Assembly: GCF_030283145.1 (NCBI RefSeq)
Contig: NZ_JASNWE010000001.1
Location: 248,001-312,000, forward strand
Source of the DNA: Actinomadura xylanilytica
GTDB taxonomy: Bacteria > Actinomycetota > Actinomycetes > Streptosporangiales > Streptosporangiaceae
Direction of reading: 5' to 3'
DNA length: 64,000 bases
Under the pieces are notes generated by a model that was not told the DNA's origin, made no database searches, and worked only from the letters and a program-made list of their open reading frames with translations. Below, one piece after another: positions 50,936 to 60,051 of this stretch; the stretch's first letter is position 1, and each line of letters opens with the position of its first letter. A program made the translations under genes and the position numbers.

Positions 50936-53900
50936 TCAGCCTCCCAGCTCGCGCAGGGCGTCCCGGGCGCGCCGCTCATCCTCGGGGCGGTCGAGTTCGC
51001 CGAACGCGTCGGCGCACCACTCGAGCTGCGTACGGGCGTCCTGGACGCGGCCGAGCGCGCGGTAGCTGCCGGCGAGGCGCATGCGGCAGGCGGCTTCGGC
51101 GGCGACGGCCTCCTGCGAGGTGAAGAGCGTCGCGGCGCGGTGCAGGCGTTCGGCGGCCCGCTCGTGCTCCCCGAGCCCTTGGTGGGCGCAGCCCCACTGC
51201 TCGTGGAAGTAGGCGGTGCCGAGGGTGTGCCCGATGCTCTCGGTCAGCCGCAGGCCCTCCTCGCACAGCGGCGGTAGCCGGTCGTAGCGGCCCGCCGCCA
51301 GTAGCGCGCGCACCAGGGAGTAGAGCGCGACCCCCTGGTAGGCCGGTTCCTCCAGGGTGCGGGCGGTGGCGAAGGCGTCCTCGCCCGCCTCGACGGCCTC
51401 GGCGTGCCGGCCCGCCTGGCTGAGGACCAGGCCGAGGACGCGGAGGCTGCCGAACGCCACATGCGCGTCGCCCGTCTCGCGGGCGATCTCCAGGGCGGCG
51501 GCGGCGTCGCGTTCGGCGGTGTCGAGCCGGCCAAGGACCTGGGCGCTGTAGGCGCGCAGGCTGAGGGCACGGGCCAGGTTGCGGCGACTCTGCACCGAGT
51601 CGGACGGACCGGAGCGAAGCGAGGACCGCCCGACGACCCGACGGGGGTCTGGGGGTCGCCCCCCAGGAGAGCCCAAGTCGGACGGACCGGAGCGAAGCGA
51701 GGACCGCCCGACGACCCGACGGGAGTCGGGGGGGCGCCCCCCAGATGAGCCCGAGTCGGACGGGGACCAGTCGGTGATGCACTCGTCGATCATCGGTAGC
51801 GCGGTGGCGGGGCGGCCGCGGTCGGCGGCGATGACCTGGGCGGCCCGGAGCCGGGCGTAGGCGGCGGCGTCGGTGTCGCCCTCGCGGGCGGCGGACGCCA
51901 TGACCGCGCGCCAGAGGTGCTCGGCCTCCCGGTGGTGGTGCTGGAGGTGCAGGTGCGAGGCCATCCGCGTGACCAGGCCGGTGGCCAGGCGGAACCGGCC
52001 GGCGGCGCACGCGGTCTCGACGATGGTGCGGAGGTTGGCCAGCTCGCTGTCGAGCCACGCGGCCGGGTCGGGCGCGATGAGCCGCGCTACCAGGTCGTCG
52101 ACGATCACCGAGCGGGGCTCCAGCCGCTCGGGCGCGGGGAAGTACGGGTCGCGCGGGATGAGGGCGTCGGCGGCGTCGACGAGTTCGAGCCATCCGGCCG
52201 TCAGCCGCTCCAGCGCGGGCTCGGCCTGCGCGTCCTCGGCGAGCCGCTCGCCCGCGTAGTCGCGCAGCAGGTCGTGCAGCCGGTAGCGGGGCTGCCCGGT
52301 CCGGTCGACGCCGGCGGCGACGAGCAGGCTGCGGTCGACGAGGCCGTCGACGATGTCGGCGGCGGGCCGCTCGGCGAGAAGGATCTCGACGACCCAGGGC
52401 GCGACGTCGTGCGGCCCGGCCAGCGCCAGCATCCGGAAGGTGCGGCGGGACCGCGCGTCCAGGGCCCGGTAGCTGGCCTCGATGTGGGCCCGCACCGCGG
52501 TCGTCCCGGCGACCAGGTGGTCGAGCCGGCGGCCCTCCTCCAGCAGCAGCCCGGCCATGTGCGCCAGCGGCCAGGCGGGACGGGCGGCCAGCCGCGCCCC
52601 CACCATCCGCAGCGCCAGCGGGAACCCGTCGCACGCGGCGACCACCTGGCCGGCCGCGGCCCGGTCGGCCTCGACCCGGGACCGGCCGATGATCCGGCCG
52701 AGCATGCGCAGGCCCTCGGCGGGCGGGAGCCGTTCCAGGTCGGTCAGGTGGGCGCCGTCCACACTGGGGGACCGGATCCGGCTGGTGATGATGATCGTGC
52801 AGCCCGGGGTGCCGGGCAGCAGGGGCCGCACCTGGTCGGGCGAGGCCGCGTCGTCGGCGACGACGAGGATCCTCCTGCCCGCCAGCCGCGAGCGGTACAG
52901 CGCGGCGCGCTCGTCGAGGCTGTCGGGGATGTCTGCGGGGGCGACGCCGATGGCACGCAGGACCTCGTTGAGGACGGCGGCGGGATCGCGCGGCGACGAG
53001 GACGCCCCGGCGAGCTGCACGTAGAACTGGCCGTCGGGATAGGAGCCGGCGACGGCGTGCGCGACGTGCAGGGCGAGCGTCGTCTTGCCCAGGCCGGGCG
53101 CGCCGCTGATGTGCGCGATCGGCGGGGCGGCGGCGCCGGGACGGGCCAGCAGGTCCCGGAGCCGCGCGCCCTCTGTGCCGCGTCCGGTGAAGTCGCGGAG
53201 GTCGGGCGGGAGCTGCTGGGCCAGCGGCGGCGCGGCGGCCCGCACCGCCGTTTCCGCCGCGGAATGCGGCGGCGGCCCGGGCCGTTCGGCCAATTCGGCG
53301 TCGTCGACTTTGACGCGGTGCCACATCCGCTGCAAATCCGGCCCGGGTTCGGTCCCGGTCTCCTGGACGAGAATGTCGCGCGCGTCGTCGTAGGTCTTCA
53401 GCGCCTCGGCCTTGTTCCCCGAGCGGTACAGGCTCAGCATGAGCCGCGTCCACAGATGCTCGTTGAGGGGTTCGTCGGTCAGCCACGAACGGATCTCGGA
53501 GACCAGGCCGCGGGCGCCGCCGAGGCCGAGCCGGAGGTCGGCGAGCGCCTCGCGCGCGGCCCGGCGTTCGTCCAGCAGGCCCGCGGCGACGCCCGACAGG
53601 GCGGGGGTCGCGGGGAGGTCCGCCAGCGGCGGGTCCCCCCACGTCCCGAGTGCGCGCCCGTACATCTCGGCCGCGAGCTCGCGGTCGCCCCGGCCGCCCG
53701 CCTCCTGCGCCTGGCGGGCCAGGTCGCGGAAGGTCAGCAGGTCGAGGGCGTCGCCGTCGAGGAGCCGCAGCCGGTAGCCGCCGTGGCCGCGCGGCAGCCG
53801 GTCGTGGGTGAGGATCCGGCGCACCCCGCTGACGCATGTCTTGACCGCGCCGGTGCCGTCGGGGGCCGCCTCGGGGTGCCAGAGCAGCTCCTTGATCCGC

Positions 53901-54031
53901 TCGGTGCCGAGCGGGCCGTCCATCTTGAGCGCCAGAACGCAGATCGCCGCGCGGATCAGCGGTTGCGAGACCGTGATGGGCGTCCCTTCGTCGGTGTGCG
54001 TTTCCAATCGCCCGAGAACCCGTAACTCCAC
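50936..54031 (-). CDS. AfsR/SARP-family regulator with NB-ARC and TPR domains
   Basis: A 1031-aa pathway-specific regulator. Residues 1-90 form an OmpR-like winged helix (VELRVLGRLETHTDEGTP), 95-240 the BTAD domain (AAEMYGRALGTWGDPPLADL), then an NB-ARC ATPase with Walker A HISGAPGLGKTTLALHV and RILVVADDAA, and a long TPR tail. The GTG start has GGGGGAGAG upstream. Codon 3 is TTA, a rare leucine codon read by the bldA tRNA in streptomycetes, so translation may be tied to development. Two copies of a 78-bp repeat are inserted in frame in the TPR part. It probably activates a metabolite cluster, possibly the P450 operon next to it. Confidence 0.9.
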   Translation of the reverse strand: MELRVLGRLETHTDEGTPITVSQPLIRAAICVLALKMDGPLGTERIKELLWHPEAAPDGTGAVKTCVSGVRRILTHDRLPRGHGGYRLRLLDGDALDLLTFRDLARQAQEAGGRGDRELAAEMYGRALGTWGDPPLADLPATPALSGVAAGLLDERRAAREALADLRLGLGGARGLVSEIRSWLTDEPLNEHLWTRLMLSLYRSGNKAEALKTYDDARDILVQETGTEPGPDLQRMWHRVKVDDAELAERPGPPPHSAAETAVRAAAPPLAQQLPPDLRDFTGRGTEGARLRDLLARPGAAAPPIAHISGAPGLGKTTLALHVAHAVAGSYPDGQFYVQLAGASSSPRDPAAVLNEVLRAIGVAPADIPDSLDERAALYRSRLAGRRILVVADDAASPDQVRPLLPGTPGCTIIITSRIRSPSVDGAHLTDLERLPPAEGLRMLGRIIGRSRVEADRAAAGQVVAACDGFPLALRMVGARLAARPAWPLAHMAGLLLEEGRRLDHLVAGTTAVRAHIEASYRALDARSRRTFRMLALAGPHDVAPWVVEILLAERPAADIVDGLVDRSLLVAAGVDRTGQPRYRLHDLLRDYAGERLAEDAQAEPALERLTAGWLELVDAADALIPRDPYFPAPERLEPRSVIVDDLVARLIAPDPAAWLDSELANLRTIVETACAAGRFRLATGLVTRMASHLHLQHHHREAEHLWRAVMASAAREGDTDAAAYARLRAAQVIAADRGRPATALPMIDECITDWSPSDSGSSGGRPPDSRRVVGRSSLRSGPSDLGSPGGRPPDPRRVVGRSSLRSGPSDSVQSRRNLARALSLRAYSAQVLGRLDTAERDAAAALEIARETGDAHVAFGSLRVLGLVLSQAGRHAEAVEAGEDAFATARTLEEPAYQGVALYSLVRALLAAGRYDRLPPLCEEGLRLTESIGHTLGTAYFHEQWGCAHQGLGEHERAAERLHRAATLFTSQEAVAAEAACRMRLAGSYRALGRVQDARTQLEWCADAFGELDRPEDERRARDALRELGG
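51599..51765. repeat. 78-bp tandem repeat inside the SARP gene
   Basis: A unit starting GTCGGACGGACC repeats at 51599 and 51677 with a spacing of exactly 78 bp (26 codons); the beginning of a third copy is at 51755. Each unit ends in a hairpin (CTGGGGG-tcg-CCCCCCAG or similar). The period is a multiple of three, so the reading frame of the regulator stays open and gains an Arg/Ser/Pro-rich insert that repeats GRPPD-RRVVGRSSLRSGPSD. Likely a REP-like mobile palindrome. Confidence 0.85.
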
Positions 54032-54261
54032 TGCTCTCCCCCTTGAGCCGCCCGTGCTCTGATCATTCCGAAATCGCGCGGGAGGGGAAGAGGATCGGGA
54101 AGCGCGCGAGACCGGATGTGGCCATTGGTCAGGGAGAGTCAAGACGCACTTTGCCCACTACCTGCATGATCATCGCCGGGGCGGCGCGGGCGGGGCGCCG
54201 GGCGGGTGCCGCCGGTGCGCCGCGCGGGCCGCGCGCTGACCTTGCGCTCACCTTCGGCCCC

Positions 54262-54267
54262 TAGCGT
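54262..54267 (+). promoter_or_regulatory. -10 box of the P450 operon
   Basis: TAGCGT, with TTGCGC 14 bases and CTGACC 20 bases upstream as poor -35 candidates. The leader would be about 50 bases. A weak -35 would suit activation by the neighbouring SARP; this is inferred. Confidence 0.4.
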
Positions 54268-54324
54268 CGGCGGCACCACCGGCGTCGCGTCCACCGTGGG
54301 CCGGTCCCTTCGTGAGAGGTGAGG

Positions 54325-55524
54325 ATGACCACGACGCTCCCCCCGTCCATGGGCGACTTCGGCCGCACCCGCTTCGAGCTCGACCCGGCGTTCGGGCGGC
54401 TGCGGCGTGACGGACCGGTCGCCCGGGTCCGGCTCCCGGACGGGGGGCTCGGCTGGCTGGTGACGGGCTGGGAGGAGGCCCGGCGGGTGCTGGCCGACCC
54501 GGCCTTCAGCCGGGAGCTGGCGGTCGGCCGGTCGACCGGGGCGCAGCGCCGCGAGACGTTCATCACCGACATCGACCCGCCCGAGCACACCCGCGTCCGC
54601 CGCAAGGCCGTGCGGGCGTTCACGCACCGCCGGGTGCAGCTGCTGCGCCCCCGGGTCGAGGAGATCGTCGACGAGCTGCTCACCGCGATGATCGAGGCGG
54701 GGCCGCCGGCCGACCTGGCCGCGGCGTTCTCGCTGCCGCTCCCGGTGACGGTCATCTGCGAGCTGCTCGGCGTCCCGGCGGAGGACCGGATGCGGTTCCA
54801 GGGCTGGTCGGACGCGTTCCTGTCGGTCAGCGCGTACACCCCCGAGGAGGTCCGGACCGCGCACGCCGCGCTGGACGCCTATCTGACCGCGCTCATCGAG
54901 GAGCGCCGCGCCGCACCCGCGGACGACCTGCTGTCGGCGCTGGTGCACGTCCGCGACGAGGAGGGCGGGCTCACCGAGGACGAGCTGGTCAACCTCGGGG
55001 TGGGGCTGCTGATCGCGGGCTACGAGACCACCGCGAGCCAGATCACCAACCTCACCTACACGCTGCTCACGCGCGAGGAGCACTGGCGGCGGCTGCGCGC
55101 CGACCCCGGTCTGGTGCCGACCGCGCTGGAGGAGCTGCTCCGCTTCGTCCCGCTCGGCTCCGACACAGGCATGCCGCGGATCGCGGCCCGCGACGTGGAG
55201 CTCGGCGGCATGGTGATCGGCGCGGGCGACACCGTCCTGGTCGCCAGGCCCGCGGCCAACCGCGACGAGAAGGTCTTCGACGACCCCGAGGCCCTCGTCC
55301 TGGACCGCACCGACAATCCGCACCTGGCGTTCGGGCACGGCATCCACCACTGCCTGGGCGCGCACCTGGCCCGCCTCGAACTCCAGACGGCGATCGGCGC
55401 GGTCCTGCGCCGCCTGCCCACCCTGCGGCTGGCGGTGCCGCCGGACGAGTTGCGCTGGAAGACCGGACTGAGCGTCCGCGGGCTGAACGAGCTGCCGGTG
55501 ACCTGGACCCGCGAGAACGCATGA
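54325..55524 (+). CDS. Cytochrome P450
   Basis: A 399-aa soluble bacterial P450. I-helix LIAGYETTASQITNLTY (position of A/GGxD/ET), K-helix ExxR ALEELLRFVPLG, and heme-binding LAFGHGIHHCLGAHLARLE with the proximal Cys343. It resembles CYP105/CYP107-type enzymes of antibiotic tailoring. The ATG is chosen with AGAGG upstream over an in-frame GTG two codons before. Its stop overlaps the next gene (ATGA). It needs ferredoxin and reductase, which are not encoded nearby. It is divergent from the SARP gene, so the substrate is probably a local metabolite. Confidence 0.92.
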   Translation: MTTTLPPSMGDFGRTRFELDPAFGRLRRDGPVARVRLPDGGLGWLVTGWEEARRVLADPAFSRELAVGRSTGAQRRETFITDIDPPEHTRVRRKAVRAFTHRRVQLLRPRVEEIVDELLTAMIEAGPPADLAAAFSLPLPVTVICELLGVPAEDRMRFQGWSDAFLSVSAYTPEEVRTAHAALDAYLTALIEERRAAPADDLLSALVHVRDEEGGLTEDELVNLGVGLLIAGYETTASQITNLTYTLLTREEHWRRLRADPGLVPTALEELLRFVPLGSDTGMPRIAARDVELGGMVIGAGDTVLVARPAANRDEKVFDDPEALVLDRTDNPHLAFGHGIHHCLGAHLARLELQTAIGAVLRRLPTLRLAVPPDELRWKTGLSVRGLNELPVTWTRENA

Positions 55525-56354
55525 ACGCGTCCGTCCCGGTCCACCGGCCGCCGCCGCTGTGGGCGGGCCGGCGGCGGGCCCTCTTCACCGAGGCCAACGC
55601 GGCGCGGATACAGAACTACCTGCTCGGAGGCAAGGACAACTACGCGGTCGACCGCGACCTCGCCGAGCGGATCCTCGCGGTCCAGCCGCACTGGGCCAAC
55701 GCGGCGCGGGCCGGCCGGGCGTTCACCGACCGGGCCGTGCGGGCGCTGCTCGCCCGGGGCGTCCGCCAGTTCATCGACGTCGGCTGCGGCCTGCCCCTGC
55801 TGGAGAGCGCCGAGCACGGGATCGCGACGCGTCACGCCCCGTCCGCGCGCGTCGTGTACGTCGACCACGACCCGATGGTGCTCGCGCACGCGCGGGCGCT
55901 GCTGTCCCAGGACGCCGAGGTCGCGGTCATCGACGCCGATCTGCGCAGGAGGGGCGCGCTGCTCGGCGGCGCCTTCGGCTGCGGCCTGCTCGACGAGCGC
56001 GAGCCGATCGCGGTGCTGCTCACCTCGGTCCTGCACTTCCTCACCGAGGCCGACCGGCCGCACGACCTCCTCGCCGAGATCCGGGACGTGGTCGCCCCGG
56101 GCAGCGCGCTGGTGATCTCGCACGCCACGGCCGACTTCTCCCCCGAGCCGTCGCGCGAGGCGGCCCGGCTGTTCAGCGAGGCGTCCTCCTGCCCGCTGGT
56201 CCTGCGCGGCGAGCAGGAGATCGGACGCTACTTCGGCGACTTCGAGCTGGCCGATCCCGGGCTGGTGCCGACCACCCTGTGGCGCCCGAAGGGGCCGGCC
56301 AGAGGCGCGCACCAGGCGCTGATGTACGCGGGCGTGGGCATCCGGGCGTCCTGA
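55521..56354 (+). CDS. SAM-dependent methyltransferase, DUF574 (Methyltransf_19)
   Basis: A 277-aa member of the same family as the gene at 22294. Signatures are AARIQNYLLGGKDNYAVDR, QFIDVGCGLPLLESAEHG, and RVVYVDHDPMVLAHARALL. The start overlaps the P450 stop (ATGA), so translation is coupled, and both products probably work on the same pathway. The substrate of the family is unknown. The second copy at 22294 differs at GTGLPT versus GCGLPL in motif I. Confidence 0.92.
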   Translation: MNASVPVHRPPPLWAGRRRALFTEANAARIQNYLLGGKDNYAVDRDLAERILAVQPHWANAARAGRAFTDRAVRALLARGVRQFIDVGCGLPLLESAEHGIATRHAPSARVVYVDHDPMVLAHARALLSQDAEVAVIDADLRRRGALLGGAFGCGLLDEREPIAVLLTSVLHFLTEADRPHDLLAEIRDVVAPGSALVISHATADFSPEPSREAARLFSEASSCPLVLRGEQEIGRYFGDFELADPGLVPTTLWRPKGPARGAHQALMYAGVGIRAS

Positions 56355-56485
56355 CGGACGGAGCCGGACCCCTTCGCCCCGGGGCGGGAGGACGCGCCGG
56401 CGGCGGACCGGACGCGCGGCCCCGGGGTTGCGGGCGCCAGGGCGGGCGATTAGGTTCGCCGGGCCGTCCAGCCTCCGGAGACACC

Positions 56486-57367
56486 ATGTCGCTTCGCATC
56501 ACCCCGCTGATCGACCCGGAGCGGGCCCTGTCCTGGCACCGACTGGCGTGGCTGGCCTCCGCGTCCGGCGGGGCCCCGGCGGGGGCGGCGTTCCTGCGGC
56601 TGTTCACCACGCCCGGCCAGCGGCACCTGGCCGAGCTCCAGCTCGACGTCCATCCGGCCGAACGGCGCGCCGGGGTGGGTTCAGGACTCCTGGAGCGGGC
56701 GGTGACGGCCGCCCGCGACGACGGCCGCCGCTGCGTCATCGCGCAGGCGGACCCGGGCTCCCCAGGGCAGGGGTTCCTGGCGGCCCGCGGGTTCCGCGAA
56801 GTCCTGACGCTGGTCCACTCCCGGCTGCCGCTGGCCGAGGCCGATCCCGCCGCCCTCACCGCGATCGCCGGCCGCCCGCACGCCGGCTACCGGCTGACCG
56901 AGTGGGACGGCACGGTCCCGGACGATCGTGCCGCCGCCTTCGCCGCCTCCCGCTCCGCCATGGACGACATGCCGGTGGGCGACACCGACTACGGCACCGT
57001 GGACTGGGACGTCGACCGCGTCCGCGCCGCCGGGGAGGCCATCGCCCGGCGCGGGGACCTGCTGCACACCATCGCCGTCGTCGACGAGTCCGACGGCGCC
57101 CTCGCCGGGTTCACCGAGCTGGTCGTCCCCGGGAACGGGACGAGCGACGGCCAGCACTACGGCACGGGCGTCCTCCCGGGGCACCGCGGCCGTGGCCTCG
57201 GCCTCTGGATGAAGGCCGCGTCGATCCTGCACGCCCGCCGCAGGCATCCGCGCCTGAGCGGGCTGCTGACCGACACCGCCGAGGAGAACGCACCCATGCT
57301 GGCCATCAACGGCGCCCTTGGCTACGTCCTGACGCACACCGTCGTCCAGTACCAGCTCGACCTCTAA
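56486..57367 (+). CDS. Double GNAT-domain acetyltransferase
   Basis: A 293-aa protein with two GNAT-like halves. The first half has LHLDVHPAERRAGVGSGLLE-like sequence (as LQLDVHPAERRAGVGSGLLE), the second half has YGTGVLPGHRGRGLGLWMKA, both matching the Q/RxxGxG/A acetyl-CoA loop. The domain pair is typical of the mycothiol-synthase-like or larger GNATs. The ATG in MSLRITPLIDPE has CCGGAGACACC upstream. It begins 131 bases after the methyltransferase; it may or may not belong to that operon. The acceptor is unknown. Confidence 0.85.
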   Translation: MSLRITPLIDPERALSWHRLAWLASASGGAPAGAAFLRLFTTPGQRHLAELQLDVHPAERRAGVGSGLLERAVTAARDDGRRCVIAQADPGSPGQGFLAARGFREVLTLVHSRLPLAEADPAALTAIAGRPHAGYRLTEWDGTVPDDRAAAFAASRSAMDDMPVGDTDYGTVDWDVDRVRAAGEAIARRGDLLHTIAVVDESDGALAGFTELVVPGNGTSDGQHYGTGVLPGHRGRGLGLWMKAASILHARRRHPRLSGLLTDTAEENAPMLAINGALGYVLTHTVVQYQLDL

Positions 57368-57380
57368 CCCGGGTCCCGGG

Positions 57381-58898
57381 TCAGGGGACGTCGACCCAGT
57401 CGAGGGTGCGGGTCACCGCCTTCTTCCAGCCGGCGTAACCGGTGGTGCGCTGCTCGTCGTTCCAGGCCGGGGACCAGCGCTTGTCCTCGTTCCAGTTCCG
57501 CCGCAGTTCGTCGGTCGACGTCCAGAAACCGACGGCGAGGCCGGCGGCGTAAGCGGCGCCGAGCGCGGTGGTCTCGGCGACCACCGGCTTGGACACCGGA
57601 ACACCCAGGATGTCGGCCTGCATCTGCATGCACAGCTCGTTGGCCGTGACCCCGCCGTCCACCCGCAGCACATCCAACGCCACCCCCGAATCCTCCCGCA
57701 TCGCCTCCACGACATCCCGCGACTGGTAACAGATCGCCTCCAACGTCGCACGCGCGACATGCGCATTGGTGTTGAAACGAGACAGCCCGACGATCGCGCC
57801 CCGCGCATCCGACCGCCAGTACGGAGCGAACAACCCGGAAAACGCGGGCACGAAGTACACGCCCCCGTTGTCGGCGACCTGCGCCGCCAGTGACTCGCTC
57901 TGCGCGGCACCGGAGATGATCCCGAGCTGATCGCGCAGCCACTGCACCGCCGACCCCGTCACCGCGATCGACCCCTCCAACGCATACACCGGCGCCTGAT
58001 CACCGAACTTGTAGCAGACCGTCGTCAACAGGCCGCTCTTGGAGCGCACCAGCTCCGTACCGGTGTTGAGGAGGAGGAAGTTGCCGGTGCCGTAGGTGTT
58101 CTTGGCCTCTCCCGGCGAAAAGCACACCTGCCCCACCGTCGCCGCCTGCTGATCCCCCAAGATCCCGCTCAACGCCACCTCACCCCGCAACGGACCATCG
58201 GACCTCGTGACGCCATACAGCTCCGAGGTCGAAGACGGCCTGATCTCCGGGAGCATCCGGCGCGGGATACCGAAGAACGACAGCAACTCGTCGTCCCAGT
58301 CCAGGGTCTCCAGATCCATCAGCATCGTGCGGCTGGCATTGGTCGGATCGGTGACGTGCACCCCGCCGTCGGTCCCGCCGGTCAGGTTCCACAACACCCA
58401 GGTGTCCATGTTCCCGAACACCGCCTCACCGCTCTCGGCGGCCTCCCGCACCCCCTCGACATTCTCCAGAATCCACTGGATCTTCCCCCCGGAGAAATAC
58501 GTCGCGGGCGGGAGCCCGGCCTTCCGGCGGATGACGTCGCCGCGGCCGTCGCGGTCGAGTTCAGCCGCGATGCTGTCGGTACGGGTGTCCTGCCACACGA
58601 TCGCGTTGTAATACGGACGCCCAGTAACCCGATTCCACACCAGAGTGGTCTCACGCTGATTGGTGATCCCGAGCGCCACGAGATCAGAATGGCCCAGATT
58701 CGCCTTGTTCAGCGCAGTCTCGATCACCGCGCGGGTCCGCTCCCAGATCTCGGTGGGGTTGTGCTCGACCCACCCCGCCCGCGGCAGGACCTGCTCATGC
58801 TCCAACTGATGCCGCGCCACCTCGTTCCCGCCATGATCGAAGATCATGAACCGGGTGCTCGTGGTGCCCTGATCGATCGCGCCGACGAAATCGGCCAT
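57381..58898 (-). CDS. glpK: Glycerol kinase
   Basis: A 505-aa FGGY-family kinase that phosphorylates glycerol to glycerol-3-phosphate. N-terminal [20 protein letters not shown] is the nucleotide/substrate loop. [39 protein letters not shown], and [20 protein letters not shown] are diagnostic of GlpK. The ATG has GAGGTGAC upstream. It lies 30 bases after the aquaglyceroporin gene and forms the classical glpF-glpK operon. A second glpK lies beyond the regulator. Confidence 0.95.
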   Translation of the reverse strand: MADFVGAIDQGTTSTRFMIFDHGGNEVARHQLEHEQVLPRAGWVEHNPTEIWERTRAVIETALNKANLGHSDLVALGITNQRETTLVWNRVTGRPYYNAIVWQDTRTDSIAAELDRDGRGDVIRRKAGLPPATYFSGGKIQWILENVEGVREAAESGEAVFGNMDTWVLWNLTGGTDGGVHVTDPTNASRTMLMDLETLDWDDELLSFFGIPRRMLPEIRPSSTSELYGVTRSDGPLRGEVALSGILGDQQAATVGQVCFSPGEAKNTYGTGNFLLLNTGTELVRSKSGLLTTVCYKFGDQAPVYALEGSIAVTGSAVQWLRDQLGIISGAAQSESLAAQVADNGGVYFVPAFSGLFAPYWRSDARGAIVGLSRFNTNAHVARATLEAICYQSRDVVEAMREDSGVALDVLRVDGGVTANELCMQMQADILGVPVSKPVVAETTALGAAYAAGLAVGFWTSTDELRRNWNEDKRWSPAWNDEQRTTGYAGWKKAVTRTLDWVDVP

Positions 58899-58928
58899 GC
58901 GTGTCACCTCGTCCTCTCGGGCGTGCGG

Positions 58929-59768
58929 TCAGGCGGTCTTGAGGTCGGCCGCGGGCTCGGTCCCGGGCTTGGCGGGGACGGCGTCGCCGGGCTCCTCGTC
59001 CGGCAGCCAGCGGCCGATGAGCGCCTGGTAGAGCCCGGCGCCGAGCACGCCGCCGACCAGCGGGCCAAGGATCGGCACCCAGAAGTACAGATCGCCGTAC
59101 TGGTCCCGCCACGCGCCACCGTAACCGGTGAAGAACGAGGCCAGCCGGGGCCCGAAGTCGCGCGCCGGGTTGATCGCGTAGCCCGCGTCGGTGCCCCAGG
59201 CCATCCCGATCGCCACCACGGTCAGCCCGATGAACAGCGGCGCCAGGTTCGCCGCGGGCGGGGAGTTGCGCAGGTCGGTGAGGGCCAGGACCAGGAAGAG
59301 CAGGATCGCGGTGCCGATCACCTGGTCGCGGAAGGCGCCCCAGGTGTGCACCGGCAGCTCACCATTGCCCGGCAGGGTCGAGAACACGCCCTGCGTCTTC
59401 ACGGTATGGCCCGGGTCGACCTTGGCCAGCACCTCGGTGTAGTTCCACCGCACCAACAGCGCCGCAACGAACGCCCCCAGCGTCTGCGCCAGCATGAACG
59501 GCGCCACCTTGCGCCAGGAGAAGCCCTTGAACACCGCGAGCGCGAGGGTGACCGCCGGGTTGAGGTGCGCCCCGCTGATCCGTCCCGCCACGTAGACGCC
59601 GAGGGTGACGCCGAGGCCCCACCCCCAGGCGATGCTGTCGTGGTCGCCGATGTCCCCCGCCGCGACCTGCGCCACGACGCCCACACCGAACAGGATCAGG
59701 ATCATCGTCCCGGCGAATTCGGCGGCCAGTTCGGCCGCCGGCCCGGGGATCTTCCGTCGCTCCGTCAC
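58929..59768 (-). CDS. glpF: MIP family aquaglyceroporin (glycerol facilitator)
   Basis: A 279-aa channel protein with six helices and two NPA boxes: SGAHLNPAVTLALAVF and YAINPARDFGPRLASF. The second box with D after R (NPARD) is the glycerol-facilitator form. The GTG start has a strong GAGGAGG upstream. Upstream is a good promoter (see 59854-59882). It lets glycerol into the cell for the kinase encoded next. Confidence 0.95.
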   Translation of the reverse strand: MTERRKIPGPAAELAAEFAGTMILILFGVGVVAQVAAGDIGDHDSIAWGWGLGVTLGVYVAGRISGAHLNPAVTLALAVFKGFSWRKVAPFMLAQTLGAFVAALLVRWNYTEVLAKVDPGHTVKTQGVFSTLPGNGELPVHTWGAFRDQVIGTAILLFLVLALTDLRNSPPAANLAPLFIGLTVVAIGMAWGTDAGYAINPARDFGPRLASFFTGYGGAWRDQYGDLYFWVPILGPLVGGVLGAGLYQALIGRWLPDEEPGDAVPAKPGTEPAADLKTA

Positions 59769-59853
59769 GCTTCCTCCTCGAGGGGTGGTGTCCGGCGCGC
59801 GCGCCGGAGGGCCCGCCGCGAGCCAGACGTGACCCACCTCACGGCTGCCCCGG

Positions 59854-59882
59854 ACGGTAAATCGCCACAGAACGCCGGTCAA
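59854..59882 (-). promoter_or_regulatory. Promoter of the glpF-glpK operon
   Basis: On the minus strand TTGACC (59882-59877) and TACCGT (59859-59854) are 17 bases apart, the ideal spacing. The first IclR-type palindrome lies 13 bases upstream of the -35. Confidence 0.65.
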
Positions 59883-59894
59883 GGAACAAGTGCC

Positions 59895-59906
59895 GACAAT
59901 GTCGAA
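59895..59906. promoter_or_regulatory. IclR/GylR-type operator, copy 1
   Basis: CGACA-a-TGTCG palindrome in GACAATGTCGAA, near-identical to copy 2. It sits just upstream of the glpF promoter. Confidence 0.6.
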
Positions 59907-60008
59907 TGGTGGTTCGTGTGAGCAGAAGGTAGTACCCTCCACCGCTGTGTCCCCCCTCACACTCGGCCGCGCCGGGCCGCGCGGACAGGAGCGTTCGCCG
60001 CCCAGAAG

Positions 60009-60032
60009 CCGACATTGTCGAACCGATGTCGG
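60009..60032. promoter_or_regulatory. IclR/GylR-type operator, copy 2, and -35 box of iclR
   Basis: GACATTGTCGAA (60011-60022) contains CGACATTGTCG, and CCGACAT...ATGTCGG (60009-60032) is a larger inverted repeat. TTGTCG (60015-60020) lies 18 bases before the -10 of the regulator, so binding would block its own promoter. Confidence 0.6.
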
Positions 60033-60038
60033 CGTGGT

Positions 60039-60044
60039 TACCCT
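60039..60044 (+). promoter_or_regulatory. -10 box of the leaderless iclR transcript
   Basis: TACCCT ends 7 bases before the GTG; no ribosome binding site. Confidence 0.5.
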
Positions 60045-60051
60045 GACCGGC

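Noticed and set aside
51599..51765. The 78-bp repeats as a CRISPR array
   Set aside because: Only two and a bit units, adjacent without spacers, inside an open reading frame.
51917..54025. A 702-codon plus-strand frame opposite the SARP regulator
   Set aside because: Antisense shadow; the sense frame has the winged helix, BTAD and Walker A.
58356..59921. A 521-codon plus-strand frame opposite glpF and glpK
   Set aside because: Shadow of two well-identified genes.
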